From: Gp6-AA45 sp035652075
Lineage (GTDB): Bacteria > Acidobacteriota > Vicinamibacteria > Vicinamibacterales > CAVVIG01
Direction: 5' to 3'
Length of the DNA stretch: 64,000 bases
NCBI GenBank assembly: GCA_035652075.1
Contig: DASREL010000159.1
Location: forward strand, 3,162 to 67,161
Positions within the stretch are counted from its first letter, which is position 1; every line of letters starts with the position of its first letter. Positions 41,073 to 49,641 of this stretch are shown piece by piece. Below the pieces are notes generated by a model. The model did no database searches. It was not told where the DNA came from and saw only the letters and a program-made list of their open reading frames with translations. The position numbers were made by a program, and so were the translations under genes.

Positions 41073-42403
41073 GCCGACGCGTTTGCGGAACCGCCATCGC
41101 CTGCGCATACGTCCTGTCGCCGCTCGTCGGCATGGCGCAGGCACCGATCACGGTACGCGACGTCGTCCAGCGCGCGCTCCAGAGTTACGCTGCGGTCGAC
41201 GTCTCGCAGGAGCAGGTCGGGGCGGCGGCAGCCGCCATTCGACTCGCGCGGACATCGTACCTGCCGCGCCTCGACACCATCGGTCAAATCAATCAGGCGA
41301 CGCGGAACAACGTGTTCGGATTGCTGCTGCCCCAGGGCGTGTTGCCGTCGATCTCCGGCCCGGTGCTTGGGACCAACACGACGGAGACCGTGTGGGGCGC
41401 CGCGATCGGCGTCCTCGTCAGCTGGGAGCCGTTTGACTTCGGTTTGCGGTCGGCCAACGTCGCCGCCGCAGCCGCCTCTCGCACGCGGGCCGAAGCGGCG
41501 CTCAAGCGGACCCAATTCGATGTGGCCGCGCAGACGCTCGACGCCGTGCTGACGCTCGCCGCCGCGCGCGCCACGGTCACCGCCGCGCAGGCGGGCGTCG
41601 ATCGCGGCGAGGTGCTCGTGCAACGCGTGGAGGCGCTCGTCAACGCCGAACTTCGCCCTGGCGCCGAGGCGTCACGCGCGCGTGCCGAAGCCGCCGCCGC
41701 ACGGACGCAGCTCATTCAGGCGCAGCAGGCCGTCGCGATCGCTCAGGCGACGATGACGCAGTTCGTCGGCGGCAACGCGCCCGACGTGACCGTGCGCATA
41801 CCGACGGCGCTGCCGACGGCCCAGCCGGCGCCGCTCGTCACGGCCAACGTGCCCGTCGCGCGCGAGCAGCAGTCGGTGGTCGAGCAGACGGCCGCGGAGC
41901 TGCGTGCGCTCGGACGGACGTACTTTCCACGGGTCGCGCTGCAAGGCGCCGCCTACGCCCGCGGCGCCGACGGCGAAACGGTACAGAACTACGCCGCCGG
42001 ACTGACGGTCACCTTTCCGCTCTTCGATGCGGCGAGCATCCACGCGAGGCAAGCTGAGCGCGCCGCGACGCTCCGCGCCGAAGAAGCGCGCGCGCGCCAG
42101 ATCGCGACCGACTTGCGCGCACGCTGGAGCGCCGCGGTTGCGGCGCTCGACGGCGCGCGGCGGATTGCGGCGAACACGCCGATCGAACTCGATGCGGCGC
42201 GTGCCGCCGTCGATCAGGCGCGGGCGCGATATCAGGCCGGCCTCGGACCGCTCGTCGACCTGGCCGACGCGCAGCGGCTGCTGACCTCGGCGGAAATCGA
42301 CACCGCGCTCGCGCAGCTCAATGTGTGGCGTCGATTGCTGGCGGTCGCCGCCGCGTCTGGCGATCTCGAACCGTTCATCGCGACGTTCGATTCGAGTTCG
42401 TAA
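41069..42403 (+). CDS. TolC-family outer-membrane efflux protein
   Basis: 444 residues: short signal peptide (GTAIACAYVLSPLVGMAQA), then repeated helical hairpins with RARAEAAAARTQLIQAQQAVAIAQA and the mirror-image repeat DAARAAVDQARARYQAGLGPLVDLADAQRLL, the OEP duplication. YLPRLDTIGQI and YFPRVALQGAAYARG are the paired beta strands. TAATG overlap couples it to the RND gene. Confidence 0.92.
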   Translation: MSRRVCGTAIACAYVLSPLVGMAQAPITVRDVVQRALQSYAAVDVSQEQVGAAAAAIRLARTSYLPRLDTIGQINQATRNNVFGLLLPQGVLPSISGPVLGTNTTETVWGAAIGVLVSWEPFDFGLRSANVAAAAASRTRAEAALKRTQFDVAAQTLDAVLTLAAARATVTAAQAGVDRGEVLVQRVEALVNAELRPGAEASRARAEAAAARTQLIQAQQAVAIAQATMTQFVGGNAPDVTVRIPTALPTAQPAPLVTANVPVAREQQSVVEQTAAELRALGRTYFPRVALQGAAYARGADGETVQNYAAGLTVTFPLFDAASIHARQAERAATLRAEEARARQIATDLRARWSAAVAALDGARRIAANTPIELDAARAAVDQARARYQAGLGPLVDLADAQRLLTSAEIDTALAQLNVWRRLLAVAAASGDLEPFIATFDSSS

Positions 42404-45400
42404 TGCGCTTAGTGCTTGCCGCGCTCAGCCGGCCGATCACGATCGTCGTCGCCCTCGTCGCGATCGCGCTGACGTCGATCCTCGCCATCCAGCGGATGCC
42501 CGAGGACATTTTTCCTGACGTCGGCGACCCGGCGATCTACGTCGCGCAGCCGTACGGCGGCATGGATCCGGCGCAGATGGAAGGGTTCCTCACGTATTAC
42601 TACGAGTACCACTTCCTCTACATCACCGGAATCGAGCACGTCGAGAGCAAAAGCATCCAGGGCGCCGCGCTGATGAAGCTGGTGTTCTTTCCCGGCACCG
42701 ACATGGCGCAAGCGATGAGCGAAACGGTCGGCTACGTGAATCGCGCGCGCGCCTTCATGCCGCCCGGCACGGTTCCGCCGTTCATCACCCGTTTCGGCGC
42801 CGGCAGCGTCGCCGTGGGACAACTCGTGTTCAGCAGCGCAAACCGGACGCAGGGCGAGATGCAGGACATCGCGCTCAACCGCGTGCGGCCGCTCTTTGCG
42901 ACGCTGCCCGGCGTGTCTGCGCCGCCGCCGTTCGGCGGCAATCAGCGGACGATTGTCGTCACGCTGGATCCCGACAAGCTGCAGCAGTATCGCGTGTCGC
43001 CGGAAGACGCGATCGCGGCCGTGAACAAGGCGACGCTCGTGATGCCGTCTGGCAACGTGTCGACCGGCACGATCAACCGCATCGCGCGCACGAACGCGAC
43101 GCTTGGTGGAACCCTGACGGATCTACTCGGCACGCCGATCCATCCGGGATCCGGTCCGTCGGTGTATCTCCGCGACATCGGCACGATCGAAAACGGCACA
43201 GACCTGGTCACCGCCTACGCACACGTGAACGGCAAGCGGACGGTGTACATCCCCGTCACGAAACGCGCCGACGCATCGACGGTCGACGTCATCAATCGCG
43301 TCCGCGCCGCAATTCCCGACTTCAAGAAGGTCGTGCCGGAAGATGTCGACGTGCGGTTGGAGTTCGACCAGTCGCCGTACGTGCGGAATTCGATTCGCAG
43401 CCTCGTGCTCGAAGGGCTCCTGGGCGCGGCGTTGACGGGCCTGATGGTGCTCCTCTTTCTGCGCGACTGGCGCAGCGCGCTGATCGTCGTCGCGAACATT
43501 CCGTTCGCGCTGCTCGCCGCCGTCGTGCTGCTCTGGCTGACCGGGCAGACGATCAACATCATGACGCTCGGCGGCCTCGCGCTTGCCGTCGGTGTCCTCG
43601 TGGATGAGGCGACGGTTGAAATCGAGAACATCCACACGCAGATGCGGCCTGGCGTGTCGCGCGCGAAAGCCGTCGTCGAGGCCTGCAGCCGCACCGCGAT
43701 CTCGCGGCTCCTCTCGATGCTCTGCATCCTGGCGGTGTTCGTGCCGTCGTTCTTCATGGTGGGCGTCGGCCGACAGCTCTTCGTGCCGCTGTCGCTCGCG
43801 GTCGGCTTTGCGATGATCGCCTCGTACCTGCTCTCGAGCACGCTCGTGCCGGTGTTCTCGACATGGCTGATGCGCGAGGCTCACCGTGGCGAAGAAATCG
43901 AAGGGTGGTTCGGCCGTATCCGCGCCGCCTACACGGGGCTCCTCGATCGCCTCGCGGCTGTGCGCGTTTTCGTCGTTGGCGTGTACGCGGTCCTCGCGGT
44001 CGGTCTGGTCGTCGTGCTCCTTCCGCGCGCCGGCACCGAGATCTTTCCGCAAACGGATGCCGGGCTGATGCGTCTGCGACTGCGCGCGCCCACCGGCACG
44101 CGCGTCGAAGAAACCGAACGACTCTCACTGCGGGCGCTCGACACGATCGCGCGCGTCGTCGGTCCATCGAACGTCACGACGACCAGCGATTTCATCGGTG
44201 TGCAACCGGCCAGCTATCCGGTCAATCTGATTCACCTCTTCACCAGCGGGTCGCACGAAGCGATTCTGCAGCTCTCGCTCCGGTCCGGTGTACGTGGCGA
44301 CGAGGCATTGCGCGAGCGGCTACGCGAGGCGCTCCACCAGGAGATGCCCGACGTTCGGGTGTCGTTCGAAGCTGGAGATATCGTCAGTCAGGTGATGAGT
44401 TTCGGCTCGGCGACACCGGTCGAAGTCGGCGTGTTTGGTCCGAGCCTCGACGAGAACGCGAAATTCGCCGCCAAGATTCAGCAGCAGTTGCTGACACTCT
44501 CATTTCTGCGCGACGTCGCCTTCGCGCAGCCGCTCGACTACCCGACGCTGGACATCGACGTCGACCGCACGCGAGCCGGGCAATTCGGCCTGACGATGGC
44601 CGACGTCACGCGGTCGGTGGTGCCGGCGACCTCCTCGTCGCGATTCACCGAGCCGAACTTCTGGCGCGACCCGGTGTCGGGAAATGCGTTTCAGATCCAG
44701 GTCGAGATTCCGCAGAACCGCATGCAGGACGTCGACGAAGTGGGCGCGCTACCGATCGCACCGAACGGCGACACGGCGACGCATCTCGTCGACGTGGCAA
44801 CGGTGAGACGTGGCCGCATGCCCGGGCTCATCGAGCGATACAACGGCCAGCATGTCGTCAGCGTCACCGCCAACCTGCACGACATCGCGCTCGGCGACGC
44901 CGCGGCAAAGATCCAGCAGGCGATCGCTGCGGCCGGCGAGGCGCCGCGCGGCGTGAGCGTGAGGATGCGCGGTCAAGTGCCGGCGCTCGAGCAGACGCTC
45001 AGCGGTTTGCGGATCGGTTTGCTCTTGGCCGTGGTCGCGATCTTTCTGCTGCTGGCGGCACACTTCCAGTCGCTGCGACTCGCGTGCATCGTGATCCTGA
45101 CAATCCCTGCGGTGCTCGCCGGCGCGCTCATCATGCTGCGGCTGACGGCCACCACGCTGAACGTCCAGTCGTTCATGGGCGCCATCATGGCGATCGGGAT
45201 CGCCGTCGCGAACTCCATTCTGCTCGTCACCTTCGCCGAGCGGTTTCGCCACGACGGGCAATCGGCCAGCGAAGCGGCTCGAGCCGGCGCGGTCACGCGT
45301 CTGCGCGCGATCCTGATGACTGCCACCGCGATGATCGTCGGCATGCTGCCGATGGCGATCGGCATCAGCGATGCCGGGTCGCAGGCCGCGCCGCTCGGCC

Positions 45401-45546
45401 GCGCCGTGATCGGCGGTCTGCTCGCCGCGACCGTGACGACGCTGGTTGTGTTGCCGGCGATGTACTCGCTGTTCCAGCGCAGCGCGTCGCTGATGTCCCC
45501 GTCGCTCAATCCGCTGGACCCGGAAAGCCGTTTCTATGACGCGTAA
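42403..45546 (+). CDS. RND efflux permease (AcrB/CzcA superfamily)
   Basis: 1047 residues, 12 helices with two large periplasmic loops. The TM4 proton relay reads GGLALAVGVLVDEATVEIENI (one Asp followed by Glu instead of Asp-Asp). FMGAIMAIGIAVANSILLVTFAERF is the matching TM10 segment. The TM4 motif VDEATVEIEN is common in a broad acidobacterial/proteobacterial clade of uncharacterised exporters. Substrate unknown. Confidence 0.93.
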   Translation: MRLVLAALSRPITIVVALVAIALTSILAIQRMPEDIFPDVGDPAIYVAQPYGGMDPAQMEGFLTYYYEYHFLYITGIEHVESKSIQGAALMKLVFFPGTDMAQAMSETVGYVNRARAFMPPGTVPPFITRFGAGSVAVGQLVFSSANRTQGEMQDIALNRVRPLFATLPGVSAPPPFGGNQRTIVVTLDPDKLQQYRVSPEDAIAAVNKATLVMPSGNVSTGTINRIARTNATLGGTLTDLLGTPIHPGSGPSVYLRDIGTIENGTDLVTAYAHVNGKRTVYIPVTKRADASTVDVINRVRAAIPDFKKVVPEDVDVRLEFDQSPYVRNSIRSLVLEGLLGAALTGLMVLLFLRDWRSALIVVANIPFALLAAVVLLWLTGQTINIMTLGGLALAVGVLVDEATVEIENIHTQMRPGVSRAKAVVEACSRTAISRLLSMLCILAVFVPSFFMVGVGRQLFVPLSLAVGFAMIASYLLSSTLVPVFSTWLMREAHRGEEIEGWFGRIRAAYTGLLDRLAAVRVFVVGVYAVLAVGLVVVLLPRAGTEIFPQTDAGLMRLRLRAPTGTRVEETERLSLRALDTIARVVGPSNVTTTSDFIGVQPASYPVNLIHLFTSGSHEAILQLSLRSGVRGDEALRERLREALHQEMPDVRVSFEAGDIVSQVMSFGSATPVEVGVFGPSLDENAKFAAKIQQQLLTLSFLRDVAFAQPLDYPTLDIDVDRTRAGQFGLTMADVTRSVVPATSSSRFTEPNFWRDPVSGNAFQIQVEIPQNRMQDVDEVGALPIAPNGDTATHLVDVATVRRGRMPGLIERYNGQHVVSVTANLHDIALGDAAAKIQQAIAAAGEAPRGVSVRMRGQVPALEQTLSGLRIGLLLAVVAIFLLLAAHFQSLRLACIVILTIPAVLAGALIMLRLTATTLNVQSFMGAIMAIGIAVANSILLVTFAERFRHDGQSASEAARAGAVTRLRAILMTATAMIVGMLPMAIGISDAGSQAAPLGRAVIGGLLAATVTTLVVLPAMYSLFQRSASLMSPSLNPLDPESRFYDA

Positions 45547-46615
45547 CGTTCTCATTCCGCTGCTCTGCCTCATCGCCATCATCTCGACGAGCGCGCAATC
45601 GATCGAGCTCGTGCCGGTCGCGTCGCGCATGCTGACGCGAACCGTCGATCTCCCAGGCGAGATCCAGGCGTTTCAACAGGTGTCGATCGTCGCGCGCGTC
45701 GCCGGATACGTCGAGCGCGTGCTCGTCGATCGCGGCAGCCGGGTCACGCACGGCCAACTGCTGATCGAGTTAAGCGCGCCGGAACTCGTCGCCGCCGTCG
45801 CGCAGGCCGAGTCGAAGGCACAGGCGGCCGAAGCGGACCGCGTCCAGGCACAGGCGTCACTCGAAGCGGTCACGAGCACCTACGAGCGCACGAAGCAAGC
45901 GGCGCAGACGCCTGGCGCCGTTGCCGGGAACGAGCTCGTGCTGGCAGAAAAACAGGTTGACGCCGCCAAGGCGCTCCTGACGGCGCGCGAACAGTCCAGC
46001 CGCGCCGCGGCGGCGGAATTGCGCGCGCAACGCGACCTGCAGACGTACCTTCGGATCACGGCGGCGTTCGACGGCATGATCACCGACCGTCTCGTCCATC
46101 CTGGCGCGCTCGTCGGACCATCGGCGACGCCGCTGCTCGTCTTGCAACAACTCTCGCGCCTGCGCATCGTCGTCGCCGTCCCGGAACAGGACAGCGGCAG
46201 CGTGGCAGCCGGGACGAACGTGACGTTCATCGTGCCGGCGTTCCCGAATCGGTCCTACACCGGCAAAGTGGCGCGAATCGCCCACGCGCTCGATGCGAAA
46301 ACGCGAACGATGGCCGTCGAGCTCGACGTCACGAACGGCGATGGGACGCTCGCTCCAGGCATGTATCCGTCCGTGAAGTGGCCGGCCGCACGATCGCAAG
46401 CGTCGCTCGTCGTCCCACGCACGAGCGTCGTGACGACGGCCGAGCGCACGTTTGTGATCCGCGCGCGTAGCGGCCGCGCCGAATGGGTTGATGTCCGAAA
46501 AGGCGTCGCCGATGGCGACTCGGTCGAGGTAACCGGCGACGTACGCGCCGGCGATCAAATCGTGCGCCGCGCGACCGACGAGATCAGGCCGGGAACGTCA
46601 CTCGGAGCGAAGTAG
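45536..46615 (+). CDS. RND periplasmic adaptor (membrane fusion protein)
   Basis: 359 residues: signal peptide (LIPLLCLIAIISTSAQS), a lipoyl half-motif (GEIQAFQQVSIVARVAGYVERVLVDRGSRVTHGQLL), a coiled-coil hairpin, the second lipoyl half (ITAAFDGMITDRLVHPGALVG) and barrel domain. It overlaps the RND gene by 11 bases. The order permease-before-adaptor with TolC first is unusual compared with acrAB but common in acidobacterial clusters as far as I recall. Confidence 0.92.
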   Translation: MTRNVLIPLLCLIAIISTSAQSIELVPVASRMLTRTVDLPGEIQAFQQVSIVARVAGYVERVLVDRGSRVTHGQLLIELSAPELVAAVAQAESKAQAAEADRVQAQASLEAVTSTYERTKQAAQTPGAVAGNELVLAEKQVDAAKALLTAREQSSRAAAAELRAQRDLQTYLRITAAFDGMITDRLVHPGALVGPSATPLLVLQQLSRLRIVVAVPEQDSGSVAAGTNVTFIVPAFPNRSYTGKVARIAHALDAKTRTMAVELDVTNGDGTLAPGMYPSVKWPAARSQASLVVPRTSVVTTAERTFVIRARSGRAEWVDVRKGVADGDSVEVTGDVRAGDQIVRRATDEIRPGTSLGAK

Positions 46616-49144
46616 CTCCGCGGGCGCAACGCGCGACGCGCGCACGGCGGGCAACCACCCGGCGGCAAGACCACCCAACAGCAGGACGCCAGCGGTGATC
46701 GCAAACGACACCGGGTCGTGCGGCTCGACGTCGACGAGCAAGGCCGACGCGAGTTTCGCGACCCACCAACCGCCTACCGCACCAATCGCGAGGCCGATTC
46801 CGAGCAGCGTGCCTACACCGGCGAGCACGAGCCGAGTGACCTGCTCTGGTGTGCTGCCCAACGCCATCCGCACCGCAAACTCGCGCCGCCGTCGCGTCGT
46901 CGCGTACGAGGTGATGCCGTACAGACCCAGCACCGCGAGGATCAACGCGAGGATGCCAAACCCCATCGACAGCAACGCCACGAGCCTCTCCTGCGTGATC
47001 GATGCTTCCAACTGATCGGTGAGCGCCTGAAACGAAAACGACACATCGGGGCTGACCGCCTGCAACGCCGCCGCGATGCTGCGAGTTGCGGCGAGCGGCG
47101 CGGCCGTTCGCGTTCGCACGGCGATCGTCACCGTCGTCAGCGCGCGCACGAAGAAAGGCTCGTCGCGCTGATTGAACAAGAGGTACATCGACGGACCGAT
47201 CGGCTGCTGCAGCTTCGTGTACGCCACGTCGGGGACGACGCCGATGATCTGTGCGCGCACGGCGCCGCCGGTGATCCGCGCATCGAACCTGAGCGTCTGG
47301 CCGATCGGGCTTGCCCCGTTGAGGAATCGCTGCGCGAACATCTGATTGACGACGGCGACTTTCGTCGTGCCGTATCGATCTCCGTCGTTGAAGCCGCGCC
47401 CGGACACGATCGGCACACCGAACGTCGAAAACCAATCCGACGACACGAGGTTGCCGAATGTGACGCGCTGCTGCGCCGACAGCCCCGCCGATGCGCCGGA
47501 TACGTCCACCGGAACTCGGAAGATCGTCGTCCCGCCAGGCACGACGAACGAGAGCGCGGCGGACTGGGCGTCCGGCACGGCGGCGGCGGCGCGGCGCAAC
47601 TCTTCGAACAGTGCGATGCGCTCGCGAAGACCAGTGCTCAGGGCCGTTCCGTCCACGCGGACCAGCAGCACGCGGTCCGGCGCGAACGCGCGCTCTCGCG
47701 TGAGCACGGTCGAGAACGTTCGGAGAAACAGGCTCGCGGCAATCAGGATCACGGTCGAGAACGCCACCTGGACGATGACGCCGATGGCGGCGCCGCGGCC
47801 GCTGCCCGCGACCGTCCGCGTCTGTGCGTGCAGGGCGTCCATCGGATCGCTGCACGCCGCCCGAATCGCCGGCGTGACGCCGAACACGACGGCCGTCGCG
47901 CCCGCCACCGCAATCACGAACGCGAGGACGCGTCCGTCGAGTCCGACGTTGAGAAACACCGGTCCGGTTTGCGTCCACAACTGACGCACGAGCAGTTGGC
48001 TCGTCCATCGCGCGATCGCGACGCCAATCGCGGCGCCCACTGCAACGACCAGCAGGCTCTCGGCGAGCAACTGCGCAAACATCCGCGACGGCGACGCGCC
48101 AAGCGCCACGCGGACGCCGAACTCGTGACGCCGGGCGTTGGTTCGCGCCATCAACATGTTTGCGATGTTCGTCGTGCCGATGAACTGCACGAGCAGCACG
48201 AGCAGCAGCACCGTCATCAACGGCTGCTCGAACCGCTGCTTCAGAAACGAATTACCCGAGGCCGCCGACACGAGATGGAATCCGTTCCGAAGGTACTGAT
48301 CGCGAAAGGCAGACAGTCGCGGCATCGAGGCGTTGCGGATTTGCGGCGCCACCGCCGCCAGCGCGGCCGACGCCGCCTCGACCGTCTGACCATCCTTCAA
48401 CCGGCCGACGACAGTCAGCCACTGCCAGTCGTTGTCGTCGATGCGCCGCATCCCGCCGGCCTGCGGCTCGGCATGGATCGCGATCATCACGTCGAACCGC
48501 CGCCCCGGCTCGGGGCCGGCGAATTCCGGCGCAGTGATGCCGACGATCGTGAACGGCTGCGCGTTGAGGACGACGCTCTTTCCGATCGCGTCCGGTGCAC
48601 CGCCGTACTCGGCCGTCCAGAAACGATGACTGATGACGGCGACGGGACCATCGACTGCCCCGCCGTCGCGATCGTCGCGTTCGGTGATTCCGCGACCCGC
48701 AGCCATGGGGATGCCGAGCGTGTCGAAGAACGATCCGCTGACGACGAGCCCGTCGACGTAGCGCGTGTCGCCCCGACGCGCAAGATTGAACTGCGTCGAC
48801 GACCACGACGCGCTCTGCGCGAAGACGTCACGCTGGCCGGCGATCGCGCGCCACGCGGCGAAATTCCACGAGTCCTCGCCTATGGCCGTCCCCGTCGTCA
48901 CCATGACGAGCCGGCGCGGATCTCTCACCGGCAGCTCGCGCAGCAGCAGTCCGTTGACCAGCGAGAAGATGGCAGTCGTCGCACCGATGCCCAGCGCGAG
49001 CGACAAGATCGTCACGACACTGACTACAGGCGCCGATCGCCAGGAGGCAATCGCCTGTCGAATGATGGGAGGCAGAAGACCTTTTATACATCGTCCGCGC
49101 GTCAGCTCTGCGGGAACATGCGAAGCGGCCAAGAAGTTGGCCAC
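46598..49144 (-). CDS. ADOP-type MacB/FtsX permease 1
   Basis: About 848 residues from GTG 49144 (TTG 49132 is an alternative). PPIIRQAIASWRSAPVVSVVTILSLALGIGATTAIFSLVNGLLLR is the first helix region. Two FtsX units are present: ARRHEFGVRVALGASPSRMFAQLLAESLLV and TRRRREFAVRMALGSTPEQVTRLVL. A MacB periplasmic domain precedes each. The upstream residues possible from ATG 49225 overlap a divergent gene and are rejected. No ATPase gene is adjacent, as typical for orphan permeases. Its end overlaps the adaptor gene by 18 bases. Confidence 0.88.
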   Translation of the reverse strand: MANFLAASHVPAELTRGRCIKGLLPPIIRQAIASWRSAPVVSVVTILSLALGIGATTAIFSLVNGLLLRELPVRDPRRLVMVTTGTAIGEDSWNFAAWRAIAGQRDVFAQSASWSSTQFNLARRGDTRYVDGLVVSGSFFDTLGIPMAAGRGITERDDRDGGAVDGPVAVISHRFWTAEYGGAPDAIGKSVVLNAQPFTIVGITAPEFAGPEPGRRFDVMIAIHAEPQAGGMRRIDDNDWQWLTVVGRLKDGQTVEAASAALAAVAPQIRNASMPRLSAFRDQYLRNGFHLVSAASGNSFLKQRFEQPLMTVLLLVLLVQFIGTTNIANMLMARTNARRHEFGVRVALGASPSRMFAQLLAESLLVVAVGAAIGVAIARWTSQLLVRQLWTQTGPVFLNVGLDGRVLAFVIAVAGATAVVFGVTPAIRAACSDPMDALHAQTRTVAGSGRGAAIGVIVQVAFSTVILIAASLFLRTFSTVLTRERAFAPDRVLLVRVDGTALSTGLRERIALFEELRRAAAAVPDAQSAALSFVVPGGTTIFRVPVDVSGASAGLSAQQRVTFGNLVSSDWFSTFGVPIVSGRGFNDGDRYGTTKVAVVNQMFAQRFLNGASPIGQTLRFDARITGGAVRAQIIGVVPDVAYTKLQQPIGPSMYLLFNQRDEPFFVRALTTVTIAVRTRTAAPLAATRSIAAALQAVSPDVSFSFQALTDQLEASITQERLVALLSMGFGILALILAVLGLYGITSYATTRRRREFAVRMALGSTPEQVTRLVLAGVGTLLGIGLAIGAVGGWWVAKLASALLVDVEPHDPVSFAITAGVLLLGGLAAGWLPAVRASRVAPAELLRSE

Positions 49145-49165
49145 CGCGGACAGTACACTGAAGGA

Positions 49166-49468
49166 ATGAATACGCGCGAAGTCCGATTCGCGTACGCCGT
49201 AGCGATCGCGACGGACGTGCTTCAACTGGCGCTCGGTCCGTTCGGCATCGCGTTCGCCGACGAAATCCTCGACGTCGTCGCCGCGATTGCGACGTCACGA
49301 CTCCTCGGATTTCATCCGTTGTTGCTGCCGACGTTCGTCGTGGAGTTGGTTCCTGTCGTCGACATGCTGCCGACGTGGACGGCGTGCGTCGCGATCGTCG
49401 TCGCGTTGCGCAAACGGCAGCAACGCATCACGGAGCCGCCGTCAGATCACGACGTCATCGACGTGTGA
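49166..49468 (+). CDS. Small membrane protein of unknown function
   Basis: 100 residues: VAIATDVLQLALGPFGIAFADEILDVVAAIATSRLLGFHPLLLPTFVVELVPVVDMLPTWTACVAIVVAL, i.e. two or three hydrophobic segments with a conserved FHPLLLPTF-like loop and a TW motif. The family (bacterial uncharacterised small membrane proteins) is recognisable by eye but I cannot name it. The ribosome-binding sequence AAGGA directly abuts the ATG, so the start is uncertain. Divergent from permease 1; its last 14 bases are antisense to the gene at 49455. Confidence 0.7.
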   Translation: MNTREVRFAYAVAIATDVLQLALGPFGIAFADEILDVVAAIATSRLLGFHPLLLPTFVVELVPVVDMLPTWTACVAIVVALRKRQQRITEPPSDHDVIDV

Positions 49469-49631
49469 TCTTCCGCCAGAGATCCTGCAGCACCTGCAGT
49501 CCGGCGCCGGCAGCCAGGCAGACCGCGCCGATCCCGAATGCATTTTGATCCGCGACGCCGTCGCGCCAGAACTCGTAAAAGCCGAACGCCAGCGATCCGG
49601 CGCCGATTGCGTAAAGGATGACCGCGCGCAC
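49455..49631 (-). CDS. Very small two-helix membrane protein
   Basis: 58 residues from GTG 49631: MRAVILYAIGAGSLAFGFYE, then FWRDGVADQNAFGIGAVCLAAGAGLQVLQDLWRKITRR in continuation. Two hydrophobic helices are separated by a charged turn; the C-terminus is basic. The frame is open between the permease-2 stop and TGA 49455, and the amino-acid order is membrane-protein-like where the other frames are not. It would be translated just after permease 2, 11 bases from its stop. No family recognised. Confidence 0.6.
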   Translation of the reverse strand: MRAVILYAIGAGSLAFGFYEFWRDGVADQNAFGIGAVCLAAGAGLQVLQDLWRKITRR

Positions 49632-49641
49632 CCACTCATTA

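Noticed and set aside
46718..49468. 916-residue plus-strand frame opposite ADOP permease 1
   Set aside because: Only the last 100 codons (49166-49468) have membrane-protein character; the earlier part is shadow of the permease.
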